Shown here piece after piece: positions 39,531 to 52,200 of a DNA stretch of 64,000 nt. Location of the stretch: positions 36,424,705-36,488,704 of the forward strand of contig CM034592.1 in assembly GCA_020091685.1 (NCBI GenBank), given 5' to 3'. The position numbers and the translations under genes are program-made. Source of the stretch: Lutjanus erythropterus (taxonomy: Eukaryota > Chordata > Actinopteri > Lutjaniformes > Lutjanidae). Under the pieces are notes generated by a model, which did no database searches, was not told where the DNA came from, and saw nothing but the letters and a program-made list of their open reading frames with translations. Numbering within the stretch: position 1 is the first letter of the stretch; each line of letters begins with the position of its first letter.

Positions 39531-39745
39531 GGCTGCAACATCTCATCTATAAAATATCAGAAAATGGTTTAAAGAAATGTCCATAAGTCCAAAGTGAAGT
39601 CTTTAAATGTCTTGTTTTGTCAGTCGAAAACCCAAATATATTCAGTTTAATATATTGATAAACTGAGAAAAGGTGGGAAATTTTGATCTATTTGAGCAGC
39701 TGAAAACAGCATTTTCTGCCATTTCTGCAAGAAAAATTAACTTTA
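39531..39745 (+). repeat. Dispersed CTGCAACTA-family repeat
   Basis: Begins GGGCTGCAACATCTCATC and runs through TATAAAATATCAGAAAATGG, AATGTCTTGTTTTGTCAGTCG and ATATTCAGTTTAATATATTGATAAACTG. Confidence 0.6.
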
Positions 39746-39929
39746 ACCATTGATTATCCAAATTGTTTCCTTCTTTTTTGCCCATTCAGGCACCTAACTT
39801 GCTAGATTTACTAGCCCAGCATGGCCTTTTACTTGCCCCAAGACAAACAGGTAATAGTTAATGTTAATGTGAGCCCTGCTACTGTATGTATATAACATCT
39901 ATGGACAAATATGATAAAAACATCAAAGA

Positions 39930-40410
39930 ATGGAAAAGATCCTCTTAAACAGTTCACCACAAAACAACAATACAATCTTTTCCCCCTGGCCTGTAGTGCT
40001 GGTTTTCCATCTCGATTGTTTGAGATATCAGTATGAGATGTCTGCCCTCTATCCAGTATAACTGAACAAGATGGCACTGGGCTTGTGGTGCTCAAAATGC
40101 CAAATATAAATAAATACATTGAACTCAACAGCAGTGTTCCTTTCTAGAATTCATGACCCGGTTACTCAAAATAATCCAGAGACACTATCGCGAACAGTTT
40201 GATGTAGAAATCACTTTCTTTCTACTGTAGAAAGAGTTTATTTTGAGTGCCATCTAGTTCCATTATATTCAAGACAAGGCAGACATCTCTACAGACAATA
40301 GCTCCAAAACTATGCAACTCACACCAAAACCATCTAGGTGCATAAATGGCTCTGCAGGTTAAAGGAAAAACACATATTTTTGGTTTTAGGGTGAGCTGTC
40401 ACTTTAAAGT
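39930..40410 (+). mobile_element. TTAA MITE-like repeat, diverged
   Basis: Shares its interior with 47724-48136: GAGATATCAGTATGAGATGTCTGCC, AAGATGGCACTGGGC...GTGGTGCTCAAAATGCC, ATGACCCGGTTACTCAAAATAATCC, CATCTAGTTCCATTATATTC. Ends near CTTAAACAGTTCACC and GAGCTGTCACTTTAA are degenerate. Confidence 0.65.
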
Positions 40411-40849
40411 TTCCTGGCTGCATGTCCAGAGACTGTAAAGATGTACATGCTGTATGGTGAGAGAGCTCTGAGGGCTCTGGTCTGAACTGTAAAGTAATTG
40501 GAGCCTGAGATAGGATCCTCACAGGGGATCATGGGAGAAAGGCAGGCTGCGTTTCCTTAAAGGGCCAGGGGTTTGCTTCCTCCGTATTTTCTGTCCAGCT
40601 GATGTCGCTCAGGGAAGGATTCGGGCAGTTTGACTTGTGATGGGTGTTACTATGATACAGTGGGGAAAAGGGCAGAGCTGTCATTACATACCAGGGCGTG
40701 CTGTGTTGTGCAACTGTAGAGTGACAGACCAACATGAGATAACAATTGCATGAAAGAATTGTCATGTCTTGGTATAAAATAAATGTCCTTCATTGTCTTG
40801 TGTTTTATGAAAGGTGTCAGGCAGCTCTGTGATGGAAAAACAGGACTAC

Positions 40850-41110
40850 AACTAGCCTGACGCTTACATTCATCATTGATTAATCTGTTGATCATTTTCT
40901 TGAGGAACTGATTCATTGTTTGGTCCATAAAATGTCAGAAAGTGGTGAAAAATGTTGCTCGTTTTTTCACAAATCCCAAGGTGACATTCCCAAATGTCTT
41001 GTTTTGTCTGCAACCCAGATATTCAGTGTACTGTCACAGAGGAGTAACAAAAACCAAAATTTGAGAATTGGCAATCAAAGAATAAAACAATTAATCAATT
41101 ATAATAGTTA
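40850..41110 (+). repeat. Dispersed CTGCAACTA-family repeat
   Basis: ACTACAACTAGCCTGACG then TTGATTAATCTGTTGATC, TTTGGTCCATAAAATGTCAG, AATGTCTTGTTTTGTCTGC and CAATCAAAGAATAAAACAAT. It is a long copy in plus orientation, followed by a second copy at 41270. Confidence 0.6.
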
Positions 41111-41269
41111 CAACTAGACTAATCATTGAATTGACAATACTCATTGCAACTCTCATCCATAAACACACATTTTGCTGTGTTTGTTTTAAAATTACTGCTG
41201 GTTTTCAGTGCAGGCCTCTCCTGTGCTATCTTGATCCTTTAAACAATAATGTTTTCAATTCCAAATTTC

Positions 41270-41480
41270 TAAGGCTGCAACTAATAATTATTTGTATCAC
41301 TGAGTTGCCTGCTGATTGTTTTCTTGATTGACTGATTAATTGTTTTGTCTGAAAAATATCAGAAAATTATACAAAGTGAAATCACAGTACTCAGAACCCA
41401 TGATGATGTCCAAAACTGTTTGTTTTGTCTGACTACCAGTTTAAAACTCAAAGATATTCATTGCATTGCCTAAGGCTGTC
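41270..41480 (+). repeat. Dispersed CTGCAACTA-family repeat
   Basis: TAAGGCTGCAACTAATAATTAT start, then GATTGACTGATTAATTGTTTTG, TGATGATGTCCAAAACTG and AAACTCAAAGATATTCATTG. Confidence 0.6.
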
Positions 41481-41817
41481 TCCTAATGTCTCTCTATTTG
41501 CTATATATAATGATCTGAAATATCCCCACAATTAAAGTAGTGTTCATGGCATGTACACTACTGTATGTTAACTATCCCACTGTCTGTTGTTTTTTATAGA
41601 CGTGAAAAATACTGTTTTTCTACTCGGTACCTGACAGTGAAGATGCAGTATGATGATGAAATCTCATTTTACTGATCACTGATGTGTGTGTGATCATGAT
41701 TATATCTGATCCCACAGACACTCAACAAGATACCCAAGACAACCTAATATTGCTGTTTTACATAACTTGTTTTACATAACTTCACAGCACGTAAAATACT
41801 TTAAAAAGTTCTGTCCA

Positions 41818-41953
41818 AATGCATTTATTAGTTTCTGGGAAAGTGGGAAAATTACTAATATAATAACTAATGTAATATTATTTCATTTCTATTCACTGAG
41901 CCTCCCTTGAAACTGTTTGCAGACCCCCTGAGGAAGCCCGTCTCCCACTTTTC
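41818..41953 (-). mobile_element. Repeat related to the element nested in nudt3 intron 1
   Basis: Inverted relative to 15880-16325. Shared words include GCATTTATTAGTTTCTGGGAAAGTGGGAAA, TTCACTGAGCCTC, ACTGTTTGCAGACCCCC and GTCTCCCACTTT. Boundaries approximate. Confidence 0.55.
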
Positions 41954-42754
41954 ATTCAGCCTTTATTTAATCTGGAGGAATCATTGAGGGACTGCCCTCA
42001 TTTACAATGATGCTGAGAAACCTCTGCTTTGTGTAGGGAGACGTGAATGAGTGAACGAAGGAGGAAACAGGTTAAGATAATCTCTAAATATTCACCTCTG
42101 AGCAACTGAAACGAGAAATTTTGGGTGCATTTTTGCTTTAAAATTTACCTAAATGATAAATTGACTATAGACAAAGTGGTACAGATTACATTTTATTGAT
42201 TAACTCCTTGCTTAATCATTTCAGTTTAACAATTGTCCCGCTTTTGTCTGGTTGGTTTTGGTGTCCATGGGGTTAGAAGTTCCCACTTTGCACCCAGAGC
42301 TGATTCAGCAAATCAGTAGTCATGAAAGGCAAATCTACAATAGACGTGGGAGTTGTGTTATGTATGAGGTGTCTCAGGTGTCTCAGTGTCCCAGACAGTG
42401 ATTAGAAATTCCCCCCGTGGTGTCTATACTGTCTGACTGTGCTGCACCGTGCATATAGATTCTGAATCAGCAGAATCTAACCAGCAGGCTGCTCAGTGCA
42501 GATCAGCAGCAAACAGCTTCATGCCAACACAGTTCGGCCGTGCAGCTCTTTTATCCTGAGGTGCATCCAGATCCCTGCCTCATGATGAATTCATGAACAC
42601 ATAGATAGTGTGGGTTAAGATCAGTCTCAAGATATATACAATGTATTCGCTGTTTCAAGCCAAAATACTGAACATTACTTCGTTCCTTGCTGCTTTTCCT
42701 TGTCTTTTGTGTTGATATACTGAATATTTTGGGGTTTTCCAGTAATTTAAGTAA

Positions 42755-43060
42755 TTTCCAAATTAACCACCAATTATTTGGATAATTGATGAATTATTTA
42801 AATCATTCTTCAAGCAAAACAGCCAACAATTTGATTTTCCAGGTTCTCAAATGTCAAACTATGCTGCTTTTCTCTGTCCCACGTCCTAGGAAATTCAATA
42901 TTTTTTAATAATTTTGGACTGTTGGTCAGACGAAAGAAGACATCTGATAATGTCGCCTTGGGCTTCAGGATATTGTGATGGGCATTTTTCACTGGTTTTG
43001 AAATGTTTTATAGACACAACAATTTATAGATTAAATTAATTGAGAAAAACTTGCCCCAAC
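42755..43060 (-). repeat. Dispersed CTGCAACTA-family repeat
   Basis: ACCACCAATTATTTGGATAATTG, GGTTCTCAAATGTCAAACTATGC, TTTTGGACTGTTGGTCAGACG, GGGCTTCAGGATATTGTG and ATTTTTCACTG in order, the minus-orientation arrangement. Confidence 0.55.
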
Positions 43061-43964
43061 CTTTGGTCAGGGAGCCAGGATAAATCTAAGGGTTGACAAG
43101 ATGAAAACACAAAATAAAGACAAAATAAATGACATCAAATTGTATTTACTGATCCTGAGTTTTTGTCATTTTTATTTCTTGTTTTAAGAGAAAAAAGAAA
43201 ACACTTTTACCCTTTTTTGAGCTGCTCACAACTGTTGAGACTCAGGGCCTTAACCTGCGATGATACATCCACAAGTAGATGTGACCAGTGCTGCATGGCT
43301 GTAGGGTTGCCCAAGCTACATGTTTGGCTATTTTAATGTAAGTCACGCCTTGCATGATGACTGCTGAGAGTTTCGTTGAGCCGTGTGATAAGTCGTCGTG
43401 AATATGCATCATGTGACGTGCGTGCTTCCGCTTTCTGGAGTGTCATAAATCAGTGTGTGTCTCTGGGGCATCTCCGCTGTAGATGGTTCATCTCACAGCT
43501 TAAGAGGAACAAGGAGAGGCTATTAGAGGTTGTTGGCTGCAGGTTTGCTTTGCTCCTCTGTGGCTCGAGCGTGTCGGATTTATAGTGTCTGTGAAGTGCT
43601 GTAGAGCCAAAGGAGGAGGAAGGAAGAGGGCTTCACGTTGCCATGACAACTGGGTTTGTTAAAGATGGGGTCTGTGTGCAGCAGTTGGAGTGACTGTGTT
43701 TGAAGAAGGGCTGCAACTAGCAATTACTTTCATTGTCAGTCATGAAAGTTGAAGCTACTGTATCGAGGTACTTGAGTTTTATGTTCTGTGAAAGTTGTTA
43801 ACAAATTTTCCTAGACACTGAGTAGAAACTTTCCTTATCAATTTATTGTTTCTGCTCTATGTGCAGGGAATACGGCTACACCCAACATAAAATAATATAT
43901 GTCAATGTTGTCTTTATAACTTGTTGCTCTGTACCTTAATGGCTGCTTTGCATTTTACCTTTGG

Positions 43965-44110
43965 CTGCAACTAACGATCATTTCCATTATCGATTAATCT
44001 GTTTATTGTTTTTCTGATTAATTGAGTAACTGTTTAGTACATCAAATGTGAGAAAATTGTGAAAAATGGCTCCCATTTGAAAAGCAGCCAACGTTTTGCA
44101 CTTTTACTTG
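43965..44110 (+). repeat. Dispersed CTGCAACTA-family repeat, 5' fragment
   Basis: GGCTGCAACTAACGATCATTTC then CATTATCGATTAATCTG, TTGAGTAACTGTTTAGTAC and GAGAAAATTGTGAAAAATGG. A further fragment may lie at about 44370-44560. Confidence 0.6.
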
Positions 44111-44829
44111 AAACATGACTAAATTATACAACTTAACAAAACGATCTCATTACAAGGCACATATATTAAGGCGCTGGAGTGGAGCTTTCAGTCATAGGCT
44201 AACAGATGATCAGATGGAGTTTGCCCAGTTTTAGTGGCACCTCTTTTCCTCTCTTCAATTTTGGCTGAAACATTTAGTTAAAATGTATTAATGACAAGTG
44301 GAGAAACACCATCTGCTGATGAAGATAATTTGAATGAACTTTAAAACTTGTTGTCAGTTTTCACAGCTTATTTTCTTAATTAGTTGTTTTGTCTACATGA
44401 CTCTGTCATCTTGAGATTCCTCGTTTTATCCAGTTCACTCCAAAAATGAAATATAATCTGTTTGCTGTCATATATGACAGAGAAAAGCAGCAAATCCTCA
44501 CATTTGAGGAGCTTGAACCAGAGAATATTTGACATTTTTGTGTGAACAAGCACTTGATTATCAAATCTATATATCTGTATTTTGATTTGTTGTTTACTTA
44601 ACTAGTTGTTTTAACACAGATTTGATTTACTTTTGATTATTTATACTTGGAAAAGCTGTTGTGTGAATCACACTGTATTGTAGATTGATGGTGATTCAGA
44701 GTTTCAGCAGCCTTCACACTGAGTGCATCACTGATGGTGTTTCCTCTCAGTGGATCTCACTTCTAACAGCCGGAGGAGTTCTCATTCATGAGAACAACAA
44801 CAGAGGCTTTTTGTGTGAGTGGGCGCTGG

Positions 44830-44830
<1 letters not shown>

Positions 44831-44874
<44 letters not shown>
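44831..44874 (+). repeat. (TG)n microsatellite
   Basis: Twenty-two perfect TG units. Open frames reported across it encode only V-C or H-T repeats and are not genes. Confidence 0.98.
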
Positions 44875-44876
<2 letters not shown>

Positions 44877-47360
44877 TGAAGCTCTCATAGCTTTTAGCAG
44901 CTGCACTGTCTTTGAATGAATGAGTCACTTCCATTTTCCTGCTCAGTATCAGCTTCAGTGTGCGCACACTTTGACTCTAGCAGCTGAACCTGGACCTTCA
45001 ATACACACCCTGTCTGCACTGACTCCGACTCTGTGCACCGGGCATCGGGGAAAAAAACTTATCGATTACAAACAACCTGGGATGGAGAGCACAGAGAGTC
45101 CTCCACACTGGCCCTTGAGTATTGATTGAATTCTTTTAGCCCTGGAGTATGAGAAATTGGCTTGACACAGAATATTAAATGGTCTTTCACAGCCGTATAC
45201 ATGCACACAGATTTTGCTGCCATGCTTTTTTTTCTCTTTAATCTTTGCAAGAAGTCATGTGAAAGAGTGGTGAAGGTATAATCTCTAGTAGAAGACCATG
45301 TCCATGTGTCCATAGGAGAATTAGACAAGAACTGAGAACATGACAGCAGTGTGCTGGTATTCATTTGTTCTTTTGTTCAAATTATTGCCACCCAGCACCA
45401 GCAAAAATAAAAATATATATATGTACTGTGTATATACAGATGTATGTGTGCGCCCTCATAAAAATAACCACAGTTTGTATCTGGGTTTCATTCCCTCACT
45501 GTACAGTAAATTATAAATGTGTAGTGACACTACAGTGATATCAGTAAGTGTGTGTTTCCAAGCTCAAAAAGTGAACTTTCAGTCTCGGTTTTTAAGCTAA
45601 CAGAAAAACATCTGCAAATTCACGACAGCTGCTGAGGAAGATTGTGTGGTACAATAGAAATCTCCAGAACTGTTACTAAACAGAGGCTGTGATGAAGTAG
45701 TTTTGTTGACCACATTTAAAAGCATTAATATTTTGAGAATCTTTGTTTCTTTTGATCTGCATTGAATTAATCCAACTCACATAATTCTGCTGCAGTATTT
45801 GTGGCTCTCAAGTTACCATGCAGGAGCTCTGCAGCTTGATCGACTAGTGTTGGGTATCAAACCGCACTATTTATTAAGTACCCACCTATCAAATTGTGTG
45901 TAACACCAGTGTAGAAAACTGTCAGTATTTACAGTTGGGAATGACTCCTCAGTCAAATTGAATTTGTTAATTTTATTTTTTTTTTCAATATTTAATCTCT
46001 ATTTATAAAGAGAAGGAGGAGTGTACAATCTGATCTGCTGCCCACTGAGCTGCTCTGCTTAGTCTACTGGACCTGGAGCAGTTGGTGCTTCAAGATCTTG
46101 CTCAAGGGCATCACTGCAGTGTTAATGAGGGAGACCAGAATATTTAATCGGGTAGTTTGACATCTCGGAAAATACGTTTAATAAGATGAGAAAGTCAACA
46201 CTAATTAAAATGTTATCATGACAAAAAAAGAGGCAAAGGTTTTTGTTGGATATATTAAGTTTTCAGAAGAAGAACGGAAAATACTCACTAATTGAACAGA
46301 TAAGATAGACATAATGCCAATAATTAAAAGATTTTTGAGAATTTTAGACGGGGGGCCTGGATTTTGTCAAATCACTGCAGGACAACAGACTCAATTATAA
46401 GATTGTGTTCTCTGTACAAGTAATAAGAGCAGGCCTGCAGCTCATTCAGCTCTTCTTTTGCCTGCACAGGGGTCGTATATTACTTCCTGCTATAATGGGA
46501 TAGAACACCGGGGTCAAATGGAGCGAGCCCCGCTGGGAGAAACATGATTAGATGATACACAGATGGCACACACAGGGGAGAAGATGAGCATCTGTCTGTG
46601 GGCAGACACATAACTGGCCTGATGTGAGACTTTCAGGACTTTGCAGATTTTAGGCGACAATCCTGCAAGTTGTTATCCTCTCTGCCGTGTGTTGATCAGC
46701 GGCTGCTTCAGGGGGAAGCGTCTCTGTCTATTATGAGAGGACACACACCTGCCCGCTCTGATTCATTTTATTCACAGCATCACACTAAATAACAAAAGAG
46801 CTTTGTGTATTTGTCCTTGAATGTTTTGAAGCATTCATTATGCTTTTGTTTCTGTGAAAAAAAATGGCATACTCCCAAGGTAATTTGCTATTTTTACGAT
46901 GCTGAAATTCTCTTATTTCTGCATAATAAAAAATAAAAAATATTGAGTTACTGTGACGCAGACATCTTTCTCCCTCAGTTGAAAAAGACTCAGATTATTC
47001 ATCCTTCACATGTGGCGTTCATTGTACATCGGTAAATCTGTATTGATTGAATGGATGCAGCACGGCTGACCCGATGCCCTGATGCTGTCTCGTCCCTGTC
47101 TGTCCTTTATCTAACCACCTGTGTGACTGTCTCCTCTCTCTGTTCTTCCTGTCAGAATCCATCTATGTGATGAGTAACTTTATGTCTCTTTCGTCCTTCT
47201 CTCTGTCCCTCTCTGAGTCTCCTTTGCCTGACCACATGGCGCCCGTCTAAGGAATGTGTTTGACGAGGGAGAGCCCTCAGTCTCCACCCTCGCTCGCAGC
47301 TAGCTAATTATTGATGATCTAATGTGTCTTCTCCGGGCCCTGTCAAAGTTCAGTCTCACA

Positions 47361-47385
47361 GTGTGTGTGTGTGTGTGTGTGTGTG
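47361..47385 (+). repeat. (GT)n microsatellite
   Basis: Twelve perfect GT units. The preceding 200 bases (about 47160-47350) are non-repetitive, with AGCTAGCTAATTATTGATGATC. They could be regulatory, on composition only. Confidence 0.95.
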
Positions 47386-47723
47386 AAAAGGCGTGCTACT
47401 GTAGACCTCAGGATGTGTCATGGTTGCAGGTGAGCAGTGACGCTCTTTGAGTTTCAGGTGTCAGTTCTCCTAAAAGCTGTCAGAAAGTACTTGGAGTGAC
47501 GCTGTCGAGGACTGAGCGCCTGCACAGAGGACAGACCAGGTTCAGTAAACTATTCTGATCTGTAATGACAGGTCTGAATGTCTGCTTTTAGACCTTACAT
47601 TTTTATGCTTGTATTTCATACCAGTTGTGAGCTTTTTCCAGTAGTTGTTTCCTTGTTAGCTGTCACATAACAGATGATGAACTCCAGTGAATGAAATTTT
47701 CTTTTGTGTAATTCAAACACTAT

Positions 47724-48136
47724 TTAAAGGGACAGTGGTGCTATTTATCATTGTAGATTGTTTTGGTGTGACTTGCCAAGTTTTGGAGATATATCAGCCG
47801 TAGAGATGTCTGCCTTCTCTTGAATATAATGGAACTAAGATGGCACTCGGCCTGTGGTGCTTAAAATGCCAAAAAATTTAAAAAACTCAATGGCACTGTC
47901 TCTTTCCAGAAATCATGACCTGGTTACTCAAAATAATCCACAGCCCTCGCTGGGAGCAGTTTCATGTAGGAACTATTTTATGTCTTCCATAGAAAGAAAG
48001 CAGTTTCAGTTTCATGAGGGACTGCTTTCACTTAGTTCCATTATACTGAAGAAAAGGCAGAAATCCAAAAGCCAGAAACTCACGCCAGAACCGTCTAGAT
48101 GGTACACTGCAGGATTTCTGGGTGAAATGTCCCTTT
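47724..48136 (+). mobile_element. Complete TTAA MITE-like element
   Basis: TTAA-AGGGACAG at the left and TGTCCCT-TTAA at the right form perfect short terminal inverted repeats inside a TTAA duplication. The two halves are also partly inverted copies of each other: GAGATATATCAGCCGTAGAGATGTCTGCC on the left, and CTTAGTTCCATTATACTG...GGCAGAAATCC on the right. The chance frame at 47854 lies inside it. TTAA target and AGGG ends point to Kolobok/piggyBac-type; inference. Confidence 0.75.
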
Positions 48137-48889
48137 AAAACAGGTCACGGTCAAAAAGTCATCTTAGATTAAATGCACGTGGACCTTGATCTTTGCCTTA
48201 TCTAATTGAGAGTTGCAGACTTTAAAAGAGCACTCCACCAATTTAGCACTGCGCCGGCAATGTACACTGTAAGAAAAAGGATCAGAATCAATGCAGCAGA
48301 AACAGAGATACAATCTTTTGTAATCCGTGCATTCTTTTCCTTCGTCAAACCCAGGTGCCTACATTACCCACAAGGCAGTTTCAGAACCCATCAGCTATTG
48401 TCTGATGAAACTTTGGCCTCTGGGGGCAATAGCCAATGTTTCAGGGCTTCCGGTATAGCCAGGGGATAAACAGATAACAGCCATGTGGATTCAGAGTTGT
48501 TCCTCAATGCGCTGCTCATGTTTACAGTCTGTTGGAGCTGAGAAACAATATATACGACCGGTTTGTTCCACAAGTAACCAGTTTCATATGAATAAATGTT
48601 TTAAGTAAAAGCTCATAGCGTTGTTGTTGTTGTTCTGATATGAAAATCTTGTCCCTTGCCTACAGATTCAATATCTCTATGCAGATACCTGTTTGTAGAA
48701 ATTACCCACAAAGCAACTCGACCACTGAAAGTTTGATCGGAGATTTTAGTGTGTCATGTTAGTAGCAGCTAAGGTAGGCTTGAGCTGCTAGCCACAAGCA
48801 GGGATGAGGAACGGGCTAAAGAGGTATGACAACCTCCCTTGTCTCTGATTCTACACTGCCAGACTTTTTTCCATCTTCAAACTTGTAGT

Positions 48890-49260
48890 TTCCAGCCCCC
48901 TACTGTTGCTGCCTTAAGTGACATCACCCGAGGCAATTAATCAGCCTTTGTGGAGCTCCCTGTAGAGTCAAATGGCTTCAGACATATGCAGTAGAAACAG
49001 CGTTCCTCTACGTATTCATAGCATACCCCTGGTGCACAGATTAATGTGAGGCCTGTGCATGACACAACTTTTAATTTATCTCCCACAGTAGCTCTGTCGC
49101 TGATCGTCTGAGGCTCTATTTCCTGTGTGGATAATTGCCATCCAATTTGATGATTACCTTTTGCTCTTGCTAATCAAGTAGACATTAATTGTGCTGGATG
49201 AAGGCTGTAGCTGCATAAACAGTCTGGTGTCACTGCGGTTCTTGAAACAGTCATGACATG
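48890..49260. other. Unique-looking stretch, possible conserved non-coding element
   Basis: Non-repetitive, with homeodomain and HMG-like words (GGCAATTAATCAGCCTTTGTG, GCTAATCAAGTAGACATTAATTG). No open frame or exon. It lies in the large upstream interval of pacsin1. Confidence 0.2.
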
Positions 49261-52200
49261 CAATCTATAGATGTGTGTACATGGACACGATTTGTCGATA
49301 TTTTAATTAGGAGGACGATGGGTGGGTCAAATATGTGAGACCAAGAGTCAATGTTGATTGATTAAAGGAACTAGCTATTTTAATCCAAACCATGATTTTC
49401 TTTCCTAAACCTAAGTTGTACTGTGTGTCACAGAAAAAATCAGAAATTCATGATTATTTATTTGAATCTAATAGATTGATTTGGTGACTGTTTCACAAAC
49501 TGCATTGAGACCGTGACTTGGCTTAAAATGAGACCATTGTTCATGTATTTAAATCTGCTTCTGTCCAGAGCTTGTGTATAATTGATGAGACATGAATATT
49601 GTAGAGAAACAGCAATGAGTTCCTGTTTGTTTGGAAACAGCATCGACACCTTTCCTCATTTGTCTGATCCTCTGAACACTACTTTTTTATTCATACAGCT
49701 ACACATATTTGTACTGGTGAATAGCACAACACCAACATTCCTCTGCTGCTGGCTATTATGCAACACCATGAGAGCAGCTGAGGGTTAAGTACCTTTTATC
49801 AAGGCTTTCTCGATCATAGTAACAGCTTTTGAGGGAGGCGAGAGCCGCACAGCTTCTCTTTTTTCATTCACATTTTATTTACCTGCAGCCGAGACGTCAC
49901 CTGGGAATCCAGGGGTTTTTTGCGGGGCTGGAATTGTTTATCAGGGACCGTCTGTGGTGATATATTAATCTCAGTGAAAGTGTATTGTTTTATGTATTAT
50001 AAGATTGCTTTTCAGATGAGCTCACACATTGATCTTGGCAGTAGTTGGCAGCACACAAAGTAAATGTGTTTGGTGCTGTTGGTATTAGCCGTGACATTTA
50101 TTTTTCATGAATTCAAATGCCAAACTGCCCTCGAGGTGTAAAATGCATTATACACAAAGTTCTTGTTCAGGCCTGTAGCGCTGCTGCTCACTTTGTATCG
50201 ATCCCTTCGTTTTATAATCCAATTGTCTTGACAGTGACGTGAGATTACATCAAACCTTAAAGAGTTTCTCCACGTGAGTTCGGTTGGTCATCTCCTCTAT
50301 CTGTTTACACCGCAGTGTGAATTATTGATGAATGAGCTTCTATATATAGGAGCTGAATCTGATGAGGGCAGCAGCAGCAACGCAGTTTGTCCTCAGGGAA
50401 AGAAAAAGTGCTGTATTTGAATAATGGGACCAAGATCTCACCGTACAGGACAGGAGTTGTTTGTGCTCAGAGTGCAGAGGGCAGTTCTGTTGGGACATAA
50501 AGTGGATATTTGTGTCTGTTTGTGTGTGTGTGAGGGTGTATGAATATGTTATTGATAGTGGAAATCATTAATTGATTTCTTTTTCAAACAGCAAAACAAG
50601 CTGCTGTGTGATTGTCAGGCTGCTTAAGAGGCAGTATATTTATTCTCTTGCTTTTCTTTGAAGTGTCACCTCATTTTATCAACTACTTTGAAAAATGGTA
50701 GCAACCTTTGTTATGTTTTTTTTGTTTCTGCTGTCTTTTCTCTTCAGTAATGATGTATGAACTGAAGCAGAGTACAGTATCGTTTCACTTTCTTTGTTTT
50801 ACAGCTCTTTCATAAAAGTTTTATGGTTTTTATATTTAAGCAGGTTTCCACCAGTGTATTGTAAACCCGCCCGCCCACTGGGCCTTACTTGACCCCCCTT
50901 AAGCACTGATGCATTTTTAATATTTTTAAGTCTGTAGTGAGTTTTTTAGCATTGACTTGATGTAGGGCCCTCTGAAATCTGTTATGGCTTTTTGAAACTC
51001 TCTTTTCCACCATTCTGGCCATGCTGAGGGGAAACCTTGTTTGGTGTTACTTAATGTAATATGTTTAATTTACAGTATATTATAATTCAGATTAAGATTC
51101 ACATTAATTTTAATGTCCCACACAGGGAAATTAATTTGGTCCATTGCTCTAGACATTAAAATGCCATAAAATCCACAGTAAAGACAATAGAATATAGAAT
51201 TAACTACAGCATAATCATAATAAAAATGTATTTGATCACAGTGAGACAAAATAAAACAGTCAGTCCAGATTGGTAAAACACAAATCCACATTATTTTAGC
51301 AAACCATTCCAATATTGCAGCATCCTCTCTGAAGCACATTTCATGTAGATTCAGTCAGTGTTGATGTAGTTGTTAATGCGACTTTCTCATCATTCACTGG
51401 ACTCCCTCCACCTCCTAAATGTCCGCTTTTGTCGAACCCTAAACCTCCACTTTGTAACTCAGGCTGTCTACTGAAAATATTTGGGTCAAGTTTACAGATT
51501 TAGATCAGGAAATCTTGATATCAAGCATTCAATCCCAGTTTTCAGTCCCCTGCAGACATGAAATGATAAGGTACTGAGGTATCATACTCAGCCTTAATCA
51601 TTGTTAATGGATTCTGTGAAAGGTTAAGATTAGATCAAATGACAAGCTGCTGTTATTATGAGGGTGATATGTCTGCCTCATGTTGAATCTTTAATTCAAG
51701 TGGGGTGGATGGATATTTATCAAAAAGCATGTCAGCTGTGATCAGTGGATGTCTGTGTCATTCTGTCAGTCGGGTGTTGAATGTAGCAACTGAATTTTTT
51801 GTGGGTGTGGTCATTTGAGAGTTTTAAATATAAGTACGTAAGTAAGTTTTGTCTTTCTCCACCTTCTGAGATTGTATACTTAACCCTAACCCTAAGCCTG
51901 AATTTAAGTGACATAGTTGAAGATCTTAAAACATTTTTGGTTTTTATTTTTCCGTTAGTTCTCTCACTGAGAAATGTAATATGAAGAACTGACTTTGAAC
52001 CAGTTTCTCCTTTATTTCCTTTGAGAGTTTTAGGATTAATTCCCAGAACAAAATATTACACAAAGGATGAAGTTAGATTGTCAGCAAAAGCCTAACCTTC
52101 ATTTAAAAACTATGGTGTTTCTGAAACATAGGTAAGGACTGCTGATAGAGGACAGAGTAGTTTTGTCCACAACAAATATGGCTGTGAAATTCACTGTATA

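Noticed and set aside
44685-44967. Open frames on both strands across the (TG)n tract
   Set aside because: Products are V-C-V-C or H-T-H-T repeats generated by the microsatellite.
47854-48138. 94-codon plus-strand frame
   Set aside because: Lies entirely inside the TTAA MITE at 47724-48136; not a gene.
51881-51896. Telomere-like TAACCCTAACCCTAA
   Set aside because: Only about two and a half units; expected occasionally by chance or within repeats, and no longer array surrounds it.
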